Assembly (NCBI GenBank): GCA_964605385.1
Contig: CAZSCK010000001.1
Coordinates: 62,001-126,000 of the forward strand
DNA length: 64,000 bases
Direction of reading: 5' to 3'
DNA from: JAGLTQ01 sp964605385
Lineage (GTDB): Bacteria > Pseudomonadota > Gammaproteobacteria > UBA6429 > Thiohalophilaceae
Shown: one piece after another, positions 44,803 through 52,789 of the stretch
How the letters are laid out: every line of letters begins with the position of its first letter
Numbering within the stretch: the stretch's first letter is position 1
Made by a program: the position numbers and the translations under genes
The notes under the pieces: generated by a model
Told to the model about the DNA's origin: nothing
The model's input: the letters and a program-made list of their open reading frames with translations, nothing else
The model's database searches: none

Positions 44803-45594
44803 GTGCATCCAATGCTAAATATTGCCGTGCGTGCAGCGCGTGCCGGTGGTGATTTTATCTCCCGCTATGTCGATCGTGTTGACTCACTCAATGTCACTGA
44901 AAAATCACGTAATGATTTTGTTAGTGAAGTGGATAAAGGGGCTGAAAAAACTATTATAGATATCATTCGAAAAGCCTATCCTGATCACAGCATTCTTGCA
45001 GAAGAAAGCGGCAATCATAAAGGTAATGAATACGAATGGATTATTGATCCACTCGATGGCACGACCAACTTCCTCTATGGATTTCCTCAATTTGCGGTGT
45101 CTATTGCAGTACGCCACAAAAACCGTATTACTCAGGGTGTTGTTTACAACCCACTTTCTCAAGAACTCTTTAGTGCTAGCCGCGGTAACGGTGCGCAACT
45201 CAATGGGCGCCGTATACGTGTTACTCCTCGAAAAAGTCTTGAAGGTGCTCTACTCGGCACAGGCATTCCCTACCGTGATGATCATATGCATTTAATGGAT
45301 GATTATTTGGGTATGTTAAAAGCCATCGTACCGGGTACTGCGGGTATTCGTCGTCCAGGTTCAGCCGCGCTTGATCTCGCTTTTGTTGCAGCGGGCCGTT
45401 TAGACGGTTTCTGGGAAATGGATCTTAATATCTGGGATATCGCCGCAGGTGTTCTTCTTGTTGAAGAAGCGGGTGGCCTGGTTGGTGATTTAAGTGGCGG
45501 TATGGATTATCTAAAAACAGGTAATATCGTTGCCGCAAATCCAAAAGTGTTCAAAGGTATGTTGCAGAGAATAAAGCCTTTCGTCAAAAAATAA
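44803..45594 (+). CDS. suhB: inositol-1-monophosphatase SuhB
   Basis: Mg-dependent phosphatase that also modulates rRNA transcription through NusA/NusG complexes in E. coli. The 263-residue chain starts with a GTG and the canonical MHPMLNIAVRAAR. The metal-site motifs WIIDPLDGTTNF (near 83) and WDIAAGVLLVEEAGG (near 212) are complete. Confidence 0.97.
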   Translation: MHPMLNIAVRAARAGGDFISRYVDRVDSLNVTEKSRNDFVSEVDKGAEKTIIDIIRKAYPDHSILAEESGNHKGNEYEWIIDPLDGTTNFLYGFPQFAVSIAVRHKNRITQGVVYNPLSQELFSASRGNGAQLNGRRIRVTPRKSLEGALLGTGIPYRDDHMHLMDDYLGMLKAIVPGTAGIRRPGSAALDLAFVAAGRLDGFWEMDLNIWDIAAGVLLVEEAGGLVGDLSGGMDYLKTGNIVAANPKVFKGMLQRIKPFVKK

Positions 45595-45680
45595 GATTTA
45601 GTCGTTGCCAGCCCTTAAGTAATTCCAATTTCGAACGCTATTAATATTAAGTAGCCAAAATAGAGAATTGGATTAAGGGC

Positions 45681-45944
45681 ATGTCAATTAATAAACTATC
45701 AATACGCGGGATTAAACGCCTCGAAATCACTATGCGTGATGTACTTGATGGCCTGGAAGATGCTGCAAGCTACATGAACTATCATTCATCACCCGATATT
45801 ATTGAAATTCTCTCAATCGAACCGCCTGGCCGGCCTATTCAAACTAATGCGAATATTATCCCAATAAACCTTCCAATTGATAACAATATCAATGCTGATT
45901 TTGTCAATTATCTGATTCAGCGTGAGCTCAAAAAATCAGCCTAA
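45681..45944 (+). CDS. hypothetical protein, 87 residues
   Basis: I do not recognise it. It is soluble and acidic-to-neutral, with an Ile-rich core and no signal or membrane segment (RGIKRLEITMRDVLDGLEDAASYMNYHSSPD and then IEILSIEPPGRP). An AAGGGC sequence precedes the ATG at a fair spacing. It lies between suhB and an unknown membrane protein. The N-terminal third is helical. It may be cotranscribed with suhB, but an 86-base spacer is present. Confidence 0.55.
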   Translation: MSINKLSIRGIKRLEITMRDVLDGLEDAASYMNYHSSPDIIEILSIEPPGRPIQTNANIIPINLPIDNNINADFVNYLIQRELKKSA

Positions 45945-46094
45945 ACAAATACTGTTAAACCTCATTATTCCTGCGGCAGTCTAATTTATACCCCTATTTA
46001 AAGAATACTCATTGACCTAAAAAGACAAACCATGATATCTATATAACCCTATATTTTACTTAGCATTTATCGAAACTAGGAAATTGAGTACATT

Positions 46095-46448
46095 ATGGAT
46101 AACACCGTGAAAAGACGTTTTCTCGCTTTAATAGCTCCACCTGTAGCCGTTTGTCGCTATGGCTGTGCTGGATGTTGTGCGGCCCCCATTAGTGTTTTCT
46201 GGATAGCAGGAATGGTGAGTATCATTTACGCTTTTTTTGGTGGACCTGCTGAAACTGAAGGTTTTAGTCGTGGTACATTCCTGTTGGGTGGCATTTTATG
46301 GGCTATAGCAACCACCTGGGCAGAGCTCACAATTAAGGGCATCGAAGCCGATGATTTATGCGATAAAAATCCCAGTTCACTCTGTCGTGCAGTTAAATCA
46401 AAACTGGATGACAGTAACCCGTTGGATGAAATAAAGAAATTTCAGTGA
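46095..46448 (+). CDS. small membrane protein with Cys-rich N-terminal motif
   Basis: A 117-residue protein of unknown function with two hydrophobic segments (about 28-52 and 66-86) and a polar C-terminal tail. The first segment is preceded by CRYGCAGCCAAP, which places four cysteines within ten residues and could bind a metal or cluster. DDLCDKNPSSLCRAV holds two more cysteines. No signal cleavage site is evident. It is followed by a strong terminator. Confidence 0.7.
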   Translation: MDNTVKRRFLALIAPPVAVCRYGCAGCCAAPISVFWIAGMVSIIYAFFGGPAETEGFSRGTFLLGGILWAIATTWAELTIKGIEADDLCDKNPSSLCRAVKSKLDDSNPLDEIKKFQ

Positions 46449-46462
46449 AACCTAAATTAAAT

Positions 46463-46500
46463 AAAAAAGCCCGTTACTTAAAAGTAAACGGGCTTTTTTT
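46463..46500. terminator. rho-independent terminator
   Basis: AAAAAAGCCCGTTACTT / AAGTAAACGGGCTTTTTTT forms a stable stem with U-tracts on both strands, just before palindromic copy C. Confidence 0.9.
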
Positions 46501-46506
46501 ATTTTA

Positions 46507-46711
46507 ACGGATAGCGAGAAGCTAGAGAACAAGGCAAAACCTGATGAAAAAGCGGAGCTTACAATAAGGCCGTTTACGCACATCCGTGTGCTTCACGGCA
46601 TAAGAACATCCATGTTCAAATAAATGAGCATTTTGAAGAAGGTTTTCGTAGTGCCCCTCTTATATTTTAAAATAGAGGGTAAACGCCGTTATCTAGTTTC
46701 TCGCTATTCGT
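46507..46711. repeat. palindromic element family, copy C (expanded)
   Basis: The outer arms read ACGGATAGCGAGAAGCTAG on the left and, reverse-complemented on the right, ACGAATAGCGAGAAACTAG. The shared core GAACAAGGC, GGAGCTTAC and the CCCCTC / GAGGG hairpin are present. The short inner hairpin of copy B is replaced by about 60 bases. That insert contains two further hairpins, GCACA-TCCG-TGTGC (46578-46591) and GAACA-TCCA-TGTTC (46604-46617). It lies between a terminator and the convergent secF, with its right end touching the secF stop. Confidence 0.85.
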
Positions 46712-47667
46712 TAATCGATGTATTCACCTTCTTTATAACGATCTTCTTGATCCTCACCTTCTTTTTTCACTGGTATCATACTTTCTGCAGTAATTTTTAA
46801 GGTAATAACCAGGCTACTAGCAACATAGATTGATGAATAGGTACCCACTAAAATACCGATAACCAAAGCAATAGAAAAACCATGAATTAACTCACCACCG
46901 AGGAAGAACATCGCCAGGACAACAATTAATGTTGTAAACGATGTCATGATTGTGCGTGACAGCGTTTGATTAAGAGAGCTATTTATAATCGCCCTCGGCT
47001 CTTGCTTGCGCATGAGCCTAAAATTTTCACGAATACGATCAAACACAACAATCGTGTCATTCAGTGAATAACCAATAACCGCCAGTACGGCTGCTAATAC
47101 CGTTAAATCAAAATCAAATTGAAAAAATGAAAATATACCCATGGTGATAATCACATCATGAATCAATGCAGCAATTGAACCTAAAGCAAAACGATATTCA
47201 AAACGTGCCATAACATAAACAAGAATAAAGCCTAACGCGATTAACATGGCTAAACCACCGTCATCACGCAGCTCATCACCCACTTGTGGGCCAACAAATT
47301 CTTGTCGCCGCATCACAACATTATCATCATCTTCTTTTAATACGCTTAAAATTTTGTCACCTAATGATTGTGAAGAGGTATTTTCACGTGGCGCTAAACG
47401 TACCAATACATCTTTTGATGAACCAAAATTTTGTACAATGGCATCATCAAATCCAGAACTGGCTAATCGACTTCTGATTTTATGTAAATCTGCACTTTGT
47501 GGATAAGCCACTTCTATTAAAGTGCCTCCAGTAAAATCTAAACCAAAGTTCAATCCCTTCATAGCTAAAGATGAAATTGAAGCTATTATAAGAAGAGCTG
47601 AAAATGCCAAAGCAATTTTTCGTTTTCCCATAAAATCAAAGGTTGGTGTTTTTTTAAAAATTTTCAT
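46711..47667 (-). CDS. secF: protein translocase subunit SecF
   Basis: With SecD it uses the proton gradient to help preprotein export. The 318 residues show six membrane segments, the periplasmic loop with GLNFGLDFTGGTLIEV and the conserved GYSLNDTIVVFDRIREN segment. It follows secD by 23 bases. Confidence 0.97.
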   Translation of the reverse strand: MKIFKKTPTFDFMGKRKIALAFSALLIIASISSLAMKGLNFGLDFTGGTLIEVAYPQSADLHKIRSRLASSGFDDAIVQNFGSSKDVLVRLAPRENTSSQSLGDKILSVLKEDDDNVVMRRQEFVGPQVGDELRDDGGLAMLIALGFILVYVMARFEYRFALGSIAALIHDVIITMGIFSFFQFDFDLTVLAAVLAVIGYSLNDTIVVFDRIRENFRLMRKQEPRAIINSSLNQTLSRTIMTSFTTLIVVLAMFFLGGELIHGFSIALVIGILVGTYSSIYVASSLVITLKITAESMIPVKKEGEDQEDRYKEGEYID

Positions 47668-47690
47668 AACGTCTTTCCTTCGCTATCTAT

Positions 47691-49547
47691 TTAAACAGAC
47701 AGTTTTTTAATTTTCTTGCCGCCAACCGATAAATTAATAATGGCGCGTGTTCCCATAATAGCGGTAAACATCGAAGTCAAAATCCCGATTGATAATGTGA
47801 TAGCAAAACCTTTAATTGGGCCGGTACCAAATATATAAAGTACAACAGCGGCAATTAATGTTGTGATATTTGCATCCATGATGGTAGATAAAGCTTTATC
47901 ATAACCCGCATGAATGCTGGCTTGCGGTGTATTACCTATCGCTATTTCTTCACGTATCCGTTCAAAGATTAATACGTTGGCATCAACGGCCATACCCACC
48001 GTTAATACAATCCCGGCAATGCCCGGCAAGGTTAAAGTCGCTTGCAACATTGATAATACCGCAACAATTAATATCAGGTTAACAACCAAAGCAACGTTAG
48101 CAACCAGACCAAATCCGCGGTACCAGAACAACATAAAGAACAGGACACAAATCATACCAATAACAACGGAGTTTAAACCTTGAGCAATATTATCTGCACC
48201 TAAGCTTGGACCTATAGTACGTTCTTCAATAATACGAATTGGAGCCGCTAAGGCACCAGCACGTAATAATAAAGCAAGGTTACGCGCTTCGTTACCATCA
48301 TCTAAACCGGTAATTTGAAAACGTTTACTAAACACACCTTGAATGGTGGCAACGTTAATAACTTCTTCTACTTTACGCGAGGTACGAATGCGTTTGCCAT
48401 CGACCATTTTGCTGCTTTCTTTATGTTCAATAAAAACAACTGCCATCGGTTTTTTAAGATTCTTTTTCGTGGTTTGCGCCATAATGCGTGCACCAGCACC
48501 ATCCAACGTAATTGATACCATTGGACTATTTGAATCACTGTCAAAACCAGAAGAGGCATTAGTAATTCTATCACCTGTAATGATTAAACGTTTTTTCAAT
48601 ACAACAGGAGAGCCATCACGTTCACGATATAAACGTGCGGTAGGAGGAAGCCTGCCTTCAATCGCATCTTGCGGAGAAACATTCACATCAACTAAACGAA
48701 ACTCCAAAGTTGCCGTTGCACTTAAAATTCGTTTTGCTCTGGCACTATCCTGAATACCCGGTAACTGAATAACTATTCGATTATCACCCTGTTGTTGAAT
48801 AATAGGTTCCGCTACACCTAATTCATTCACACGATTACGTAGAGTGGTTACGTTTTGTTGTAACGCAGATTTTCTCAGTGTAACTAATGCCGTTTTCTTT
48901 AATGTCGCAGAAAAATAAAATGCACCAGCTTCTTCGTAATCACTCAGCTGTAAATCATTAAGCTCTGCACGTACTGCTGAGATTGCTTTATCACGTAACT
49001 CTATTGAACGAAATTTTACCGTTACCTGTTCTTTAGTATCACGAACAGATAAGTAACGAATTTTTTTCTTTCTTAATTCACCACGAATATCATTCGCGTT
49101 ACTTTCCATTGCCTGGCGTAATACTAACTCAGTATCCACTTCCATTAAAAAGTGAAGGCCACCACGTAAATCTAAACCGAGATACATTGGTTGAGCATTC
49201 ATACTTCTTAACCAGCTCGGCGTCGCAGGTGCAAGGTTTAAAGCAACCGTATAATTCTCACCTAATACATCTCGAAGATTGTCTGCTGCTTTTAACTGTT
49301 GCTCAACACCATCAAAACGTAACAATAGACCTTTGTCATCTAAAACTGAACGGCGTAAATGAATGTTGGCGTTTTTTAAAATTTCGCGAGCTTGGTTTTC
49401 AACACTTAAATCAACAACGCTATTTCGTGTTGCTGAAATTTGAATCGCAGGATCTGAACCGTAAATATTAGGCAAAGCATAAAGACTACCAACAACAAGA
49501 ACTACAAGTAGCAGAACGTACTTCCAAGAAGGATACTGATTTAACAT
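47691..49547 (-). CDS. secD: protein translocase subunit SecD
   Basis: A 618-residue inner-membrane protein with the large periplasmic domain between the first two membrane helices. GLDLRGGLHFLMEVD, NELGVAEPIIQQQGDNRIVIQLPG and the transmembrane motif GMAVDANVLIFERIREE are clear. It follows yajC in the standard yajC-secD-secF order. Confidence 0.97.
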   Translation of the reverse strand: MLNQYPSWKYVLLLVVLVVGSLYALPNIYGSDPAIQISATRNSVVDLSVENQAREILKNANIHLRRSVLDDKGLLLRFDGVEQQLKAADNLRDVLGENYTVALNLAPATPSWLRSMNAQPMYLGLDLRGGLHFLMEVDTELVLRQAMESNANDIRGELRKKKIRYLSVRDTKEQVTVKFRSIELRDKAISAVRAELNDLQLSDYEEAGAFYFSATLKKTALVTLRKSALQQNVTTLRNRVNELGVAEPIIQQQGDNRIVIQLPGIQDSARAKRILSATATLEFRLVDVNVSPQDAIEGRLPPTARLYRERDGSPVVLKKRLIITGDRITNASSGFDSDSNSPMVSITLDGAGARIMAQTTKKNLKKPMAVVFIEHKESSKMVDGKRIRTSRKVEEVINVATIQGVFSKRFQITGLDDGNEARNLALLLRAGALAAPIRIIEERTIGPSLGADNIAQGLNSVVIGMICVLFFMLFWYRGFGLVANVALVVNLILIVAVLSMLQATLTLPGIAGIVLTVGMAVDANVLIFERIREEIAIGNTPQASIHAGYDKALSTIMDANITTLIAAVVLYIFGTGPIKGFAITLSIGILTSMFTAIMGTRAIINLSVGGKKIKKLSV

Positions 49548-49632
49548 AGAGGGAATACCTGAATCGAATTATTTTTATTACATATAAAAATGACCTTACT
49601 TGATTTAACTTACAAGCAGGGCCATTAAAATA

Positions 49633-49974
49633 TTAATCCTTTTGCGCAGCTTTCAATGAACCTTTCGGTAGCACAGTTGTTACAGCTGTTTTTTGGATTT
49701 TAATTTGTACATTATCGGCTATTTCTACAGTCGCATACTGCTCACTAACGTCTGTAATTTTTCCTAAAATACCACCATTTGTTATAACTTCATCACCCTT
49801 CGATAAACCACCAACCAATTCACGATGCTGTTTTGCACGTTTTGATTGTGGACGAATTAAGATGAAGTAGAAAATTAGAATCATGCCACCAAAGAAAATT
49901 AAAGATGTCATTGGATCTGCTTGTTGTGCCGCTGGTGCCGCTTCGGCAACAGCATCTGAAATAAAGAAGCTCAT
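49633..49974 (-). CDS. yajC: preprotein translocase subunit YajC
   Basis: Small single-pass membrane partner of SecDF. The 113 residues show the hydrophobic segment LIFFGGMILIFYFILIRPQSKRAK and the GDEVITNGGILGKI motif of the family. Confidence 0.96.
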   Translation of the reverse strand: MSFFISDAVAEAAPAAQQADPMTSLIFFGGMILIFYFILIRPQSKRAKQHRELVGGLSKGDEVITNGGILGKITDVSEQYATVEIADNVQIKIQKTAVTTVLPKGSLKAAQKD

Positions 49975-50024
49975 TTTTTAACCTTTTTATAATGTTTTAA
50001 ATAATTACCAAATATAGCGCACTA

Positions 50025-51140
50025 TTATGACACAGCAGGTACCGTCAGGTCGCGTTTGGCGTAAAATTCAGTCACGAATTCATCCAATTCGCCTTTTTCG
50101 ATTGCATCCCGCAACCCAGACATAACATGTTGATAATAATGAAGGTTATGAATGGTATTTAAGCGTGAACCAAGGATTTCTTTTGATTTATCCAAATGAC
50201 GTAAATAGGCACGAGAGTAATTTTTGCAGGTATAACACTCACATTCATCATCCACAGGCCCAATATCATCAGTATATTGTGCATTACGAATCCGTACCAT
50301 ACCTTTACTGGTGAATAAAAAGCCGTTTCGCGCATTTCGCGTTGGCATGACACAATCAAACATATCAATACCACGGCGTACTGCTTCGACAATATCTTCC
50401 GGTGTGCCAACCCCCATTAAATAGCGTGGTTTGTCTTCTGGCATATGTGATTTTAAATGATCGAGCACCTTAATCATTTCTTCTTTCGGTTCGCCAACAG
50501 AGAGTCCACCGATGGCATAACCATCAAACCCAATATCTGTCAGACCATTTAATGAGGTTTCACGTAAATTGGGGAACATGCCACCCTGCACTATTCCAAA
50601 TAATGCCGAAGGGTTATCGCCATGCGCGTCTTTACTTCGTCTGGCCCAACGTAGTGAGAGCTCCATAGATTCACGGACTTCTTTTTCTTCTGCTGGATAA
50701 GGCGTGCATTCATCAAAAATCATCACAATATCTGAGCCAAGATCTCTTTGCACTTGCATCGATTCTTCCGGTCCCATGAAAACTTTGCTGCCATCAATCG
50801 GAGAATTAAACTTCACCCCTTCTTCAGTAATTTTTCTTAATTTACCCAGACTCCAAACCTGAAATCCACCCGAATCAGTCAGTATTGGCCCCTGCCAATG
50901 CATAAAGTTATGTAAATCGCCATGCTTTTTAATAATCTCGGTGCCGGGCCTGAGCATTAAATGGAAGGTATTACCTAAAACAATTTGTGCCCCTAAATCT
51001 TGCAGTTCTTCCGGTGTCATTGCTTTAACGGTGCCATAAGTGCCTACCGGCATAAATGCCGGTGTTTCAACTGTGCCGCGTTCAAACACTAAACGTCCAC
51101 GGCGGGCAAAACTGTCTGTTTTATCTAATTCAAATTTCAT
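50025..51140 (-). CDS. tgt: queuine tRNA-ribosyltransferase
   Basis: Swaps guanine for preQ1 in the anticodon of tRNA-Asp, Asn, His and Tyr. The 371 residues contain TDSGGFQVWSL (catalytic Asp near 92), GIVQGG, the second Asp in FDCVMPTRNARNG, and the zinc site CECYTCKNYSRAYLRHL. A 292-base repeat-rich spacer separates it from queA, with which it usually lies close. Confidence 0.98.
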   Translation of the reverse strand: MKFELDKTDSFARRGRLVFERGTVETPAFMPVGTYGTVKAMTPEELQDLGAQIVLGNTFHLMLRPGTEIIKKHGDLHNFMHWQGPILTDSGGFQVWSLGKLRKITEEGVKFNSPIDGSKVFMGPEESMQVQRDLGSDIVMIFDECTPYPAEEKEVRESMELSLRWARRSKDAHGDNPSALFGIVQGGMFPNLRETSLNGLTDIGFDGYAIGGLSVGEPKEEMIKVLDHLKSHMPEDKPRYLMGVGTPEDIVEAVRRGIDMFDCVMPTRNARNGFLFTSKGMVRIRNAQYTDDIGPVDDECECYTCKNYSRAYLRHLDKSKEILGSRLNTIHNLHYYQHVMSGLRDAIEKGELDEFVTEFYAKRDLTVPAVS

Positions 51141-51170
51141 TTATTTACTCAAATATTAAATCAAAAACCT

Positions 51171-51420
51171 CAACGCAAAGGCGATGCCAGAACGTGCGGA
51201 GCAGATTAAGGTAATACTGACGAAACGCGCCAGCGGTTCCTTAAGTGCAAAGAACGCAGAAAAATAATAACACTGATTATCACTCCTCCCACAGGAAGGG
51301 GGCTAGTGGGAGGAAATTTATTATACCACCCCACCCTAACCCTCCCCTTAAAGGGGAGGGAATAAACATTAAAATTTATTCACTTAAATAAAAATCTGCG
51401 TCTTTGCGTTCTCTGCGTTG
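51171..51420. repeat. multi-hairpin repeat insertion between tgt and queA
   Basis: The outer ends are CAACGCAAAG (51171) and CTCTGCGTTG (51420), an imperfect inverted repeat. Inside are further GAACGCAGA / TCTGCGTCTTTGCG arms. Two strong palindromes lie between: TCCTCCCAC ... GTGGGAGGA (51284-51314) and CCCTCCCCTT-A-AAGGGGAGGG (51340-51360). No coding sequence is present. Confidence 0.7.
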
Positions 51421-51432
51421 AAAAGCTTTTAT

Positions 51433-52482
51433 CTAATTCCTAGTCAAAAACATCGCATCACCGTAACTAAAGAAACGATACTTTTCTTTTATTGCATGTT
51501 GGTACGCATTTTTAATGTTTTCATAACCAGCAAATGCCGAAACCAACATTAACAACGTTGATTCTGATAAATGAAAATTAGTAACTAAAGCATCAATCAC
51601 TTTAAAGTCATAACCTGGCGTAATAAAAATATCTGTTTCACCTGTATAGGGTTTTAACTTACCGTCATCATCAGCAAATAAAGCGGCTGATTCCAGGCAA
51701 CGTACACTTGTCGTTCCTACTGCAATAATACGTCGACTCTGTTGTTTTGCTTTATTTATTTTTTCACAATTCTCTGCTGTTAATTCAATCCATTCCTTAT
51801 GCATATGATGATCTTTTAAATCATCTACTCGAACAGGTTGAAATGTTCCTGCACCAACATGTAAGGTGACATGAATTTGTTCAATTCCTTTTGTCGATAA
51901 TTGTTGCAGCATGGTTTCATCAAAATGTAATCCAGCTGTTGGGGCTGCAACAGCCCCAGGCTTTTTAGCATAAACTGTTTGATAACGTTCTTGATCAAAG
52001 GATTCATCTTTACGCTGTATATAGGGAGGAAGTGGCATATGCCCAATAGCATCAAGGATATCCAACACCGTATTTTGTTCTTGTTTATTGTGATTAAACT
52101 TAACAATAAACAAATCACCATCCCTACCTGTTACTTCAGCGGTAACACCTTGTTCAAAGGTTAATTCTGTACCTGGCTTTGGAGATTTACTGGCACGAAT
52201 ATGAGCCAGAGCAACATGCTCATCAACTATACGTTCAACCAATACTTCAATTTTTCCACCTGATGCTTTATTACCATGTAATCGTGCAGGAATAACCTGA
52301 GTATTATTAAAAACCAGTACATCACCGGCTTGTAAAAAATCAATAAAGTCCGTGAAAACTTTATCATCCATTATCCCGGTCTGGCCGTCTAAAACTAACA
52401 ACCGACTGGCCGTGCGCTCAGCAACAGGTTGTTGAGCGATAAGTTCTTCGGGTAATTCAAAAGTAAAATCAGTACGACGCAT
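51433..52482 (-). CDS. queA: S-adenosylmethionine:tRNA ribosyltransferase-isomerase
   Basis: Makes epoxyqueuosine from preQ1-modified tRNA and SAM. The 349 residues start MRRTDFTFELPEELIAQQP and contain GAVAAPTAGLHFDE, HVGAGTFQPVR and the TNFHLSESTLLMLVSAF stretch of the family. It reads away from the divergent tRNA-Leu. Confidence 0.98.
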   Translation of the reverse strand: MRRTDFTFELPEELIAQQPVAERTASRLLVLDGQTGIMDDKVFTDFIDFLQAGDVLVFNNTQVIPARLHGNKASGGKIEVLVERIVDEHVALAHIRASKSPKPGTELTFEQGVTAEVTGRDGDLFIVKFNHNKQEQNTVLDILDAIGHMPLPPYIQRKDESFDQERYQTVYAKKPGAVAAPTAGLHFDETMLQQLSTKGIEQIHVTLHVGAGTFQPVRVDDLKDHHMHKEWIELTAENCEKINKAKQQSRRIIAVGTTSVRCLESAALFADDDGKLKPYTGETDIFITPGYDFKVIDALVTNFHLSESTLLMLVSAFAGYENIKNAYQHAIKEKYRFFSYGDAMFLTRN

Positions 52483-52619
52483 TTATATATTGTCTCTAAA
52501 CTAAAATTTTCAACATCTCGACTCTTAATACTATGAAACGAGTCACAAGACCAGGAGTTGAAGTTGCTGATAGCAAATCCGAAAACATAAGTATATCTTA
52601 AACGAAAGAAAAATTTGGC

Positions 52620-52648
52620 TTGGATAGAATGAGGATGTGCCCTATAAT
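52620..52648 (+). promoter_or_regulatory. promoter of tRNA-Leu
   Basis: TTGGAT (52620-52625) and a perfect TATAAT (52643-52648) are separated by 17 bases and end 43 bases before the tRNA. Confidence 0.7.
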
Positions 52649-52691
52649 GACCGGCCTTTCGCAGCTATCTGTTTGCAAAGGTCAAGTCTAT

Positions 52692-52778
52692 GGCGGTGTG
52701 GTGAAATTGGTAGACACGCTGGATTCAAAATCCAGTTGGGGCAACTCAGTGCCGGTTCGAGTCCGGCCACCGCTACCA
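52692..52778 (+). tRNA. tRNA-Leu(CAA)
   Basis: An 87-base class II tRNA with encoded CCA. The anticodon arm CTGGA-TTCAAAA-TCCAG gives CAA. The long variable arm (TTGGGGCAACTCAG) and T-arm GCCGGTTCGAGTCCGGC are well formed. The first acceptor pair appears to be a G-U wobble (GGCGGTG with CACCGCT), which is slightly unusual. Confidence 0.95.
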
Positions 52779-52789
52779 TATCTTTAAAA

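Noticed and set aside
46694..46711. secF extension or frameshift at the palindrome boundary
   Set aside because: The palindrome merely touches the stop codon; the SecF length and C-terminus look normal.
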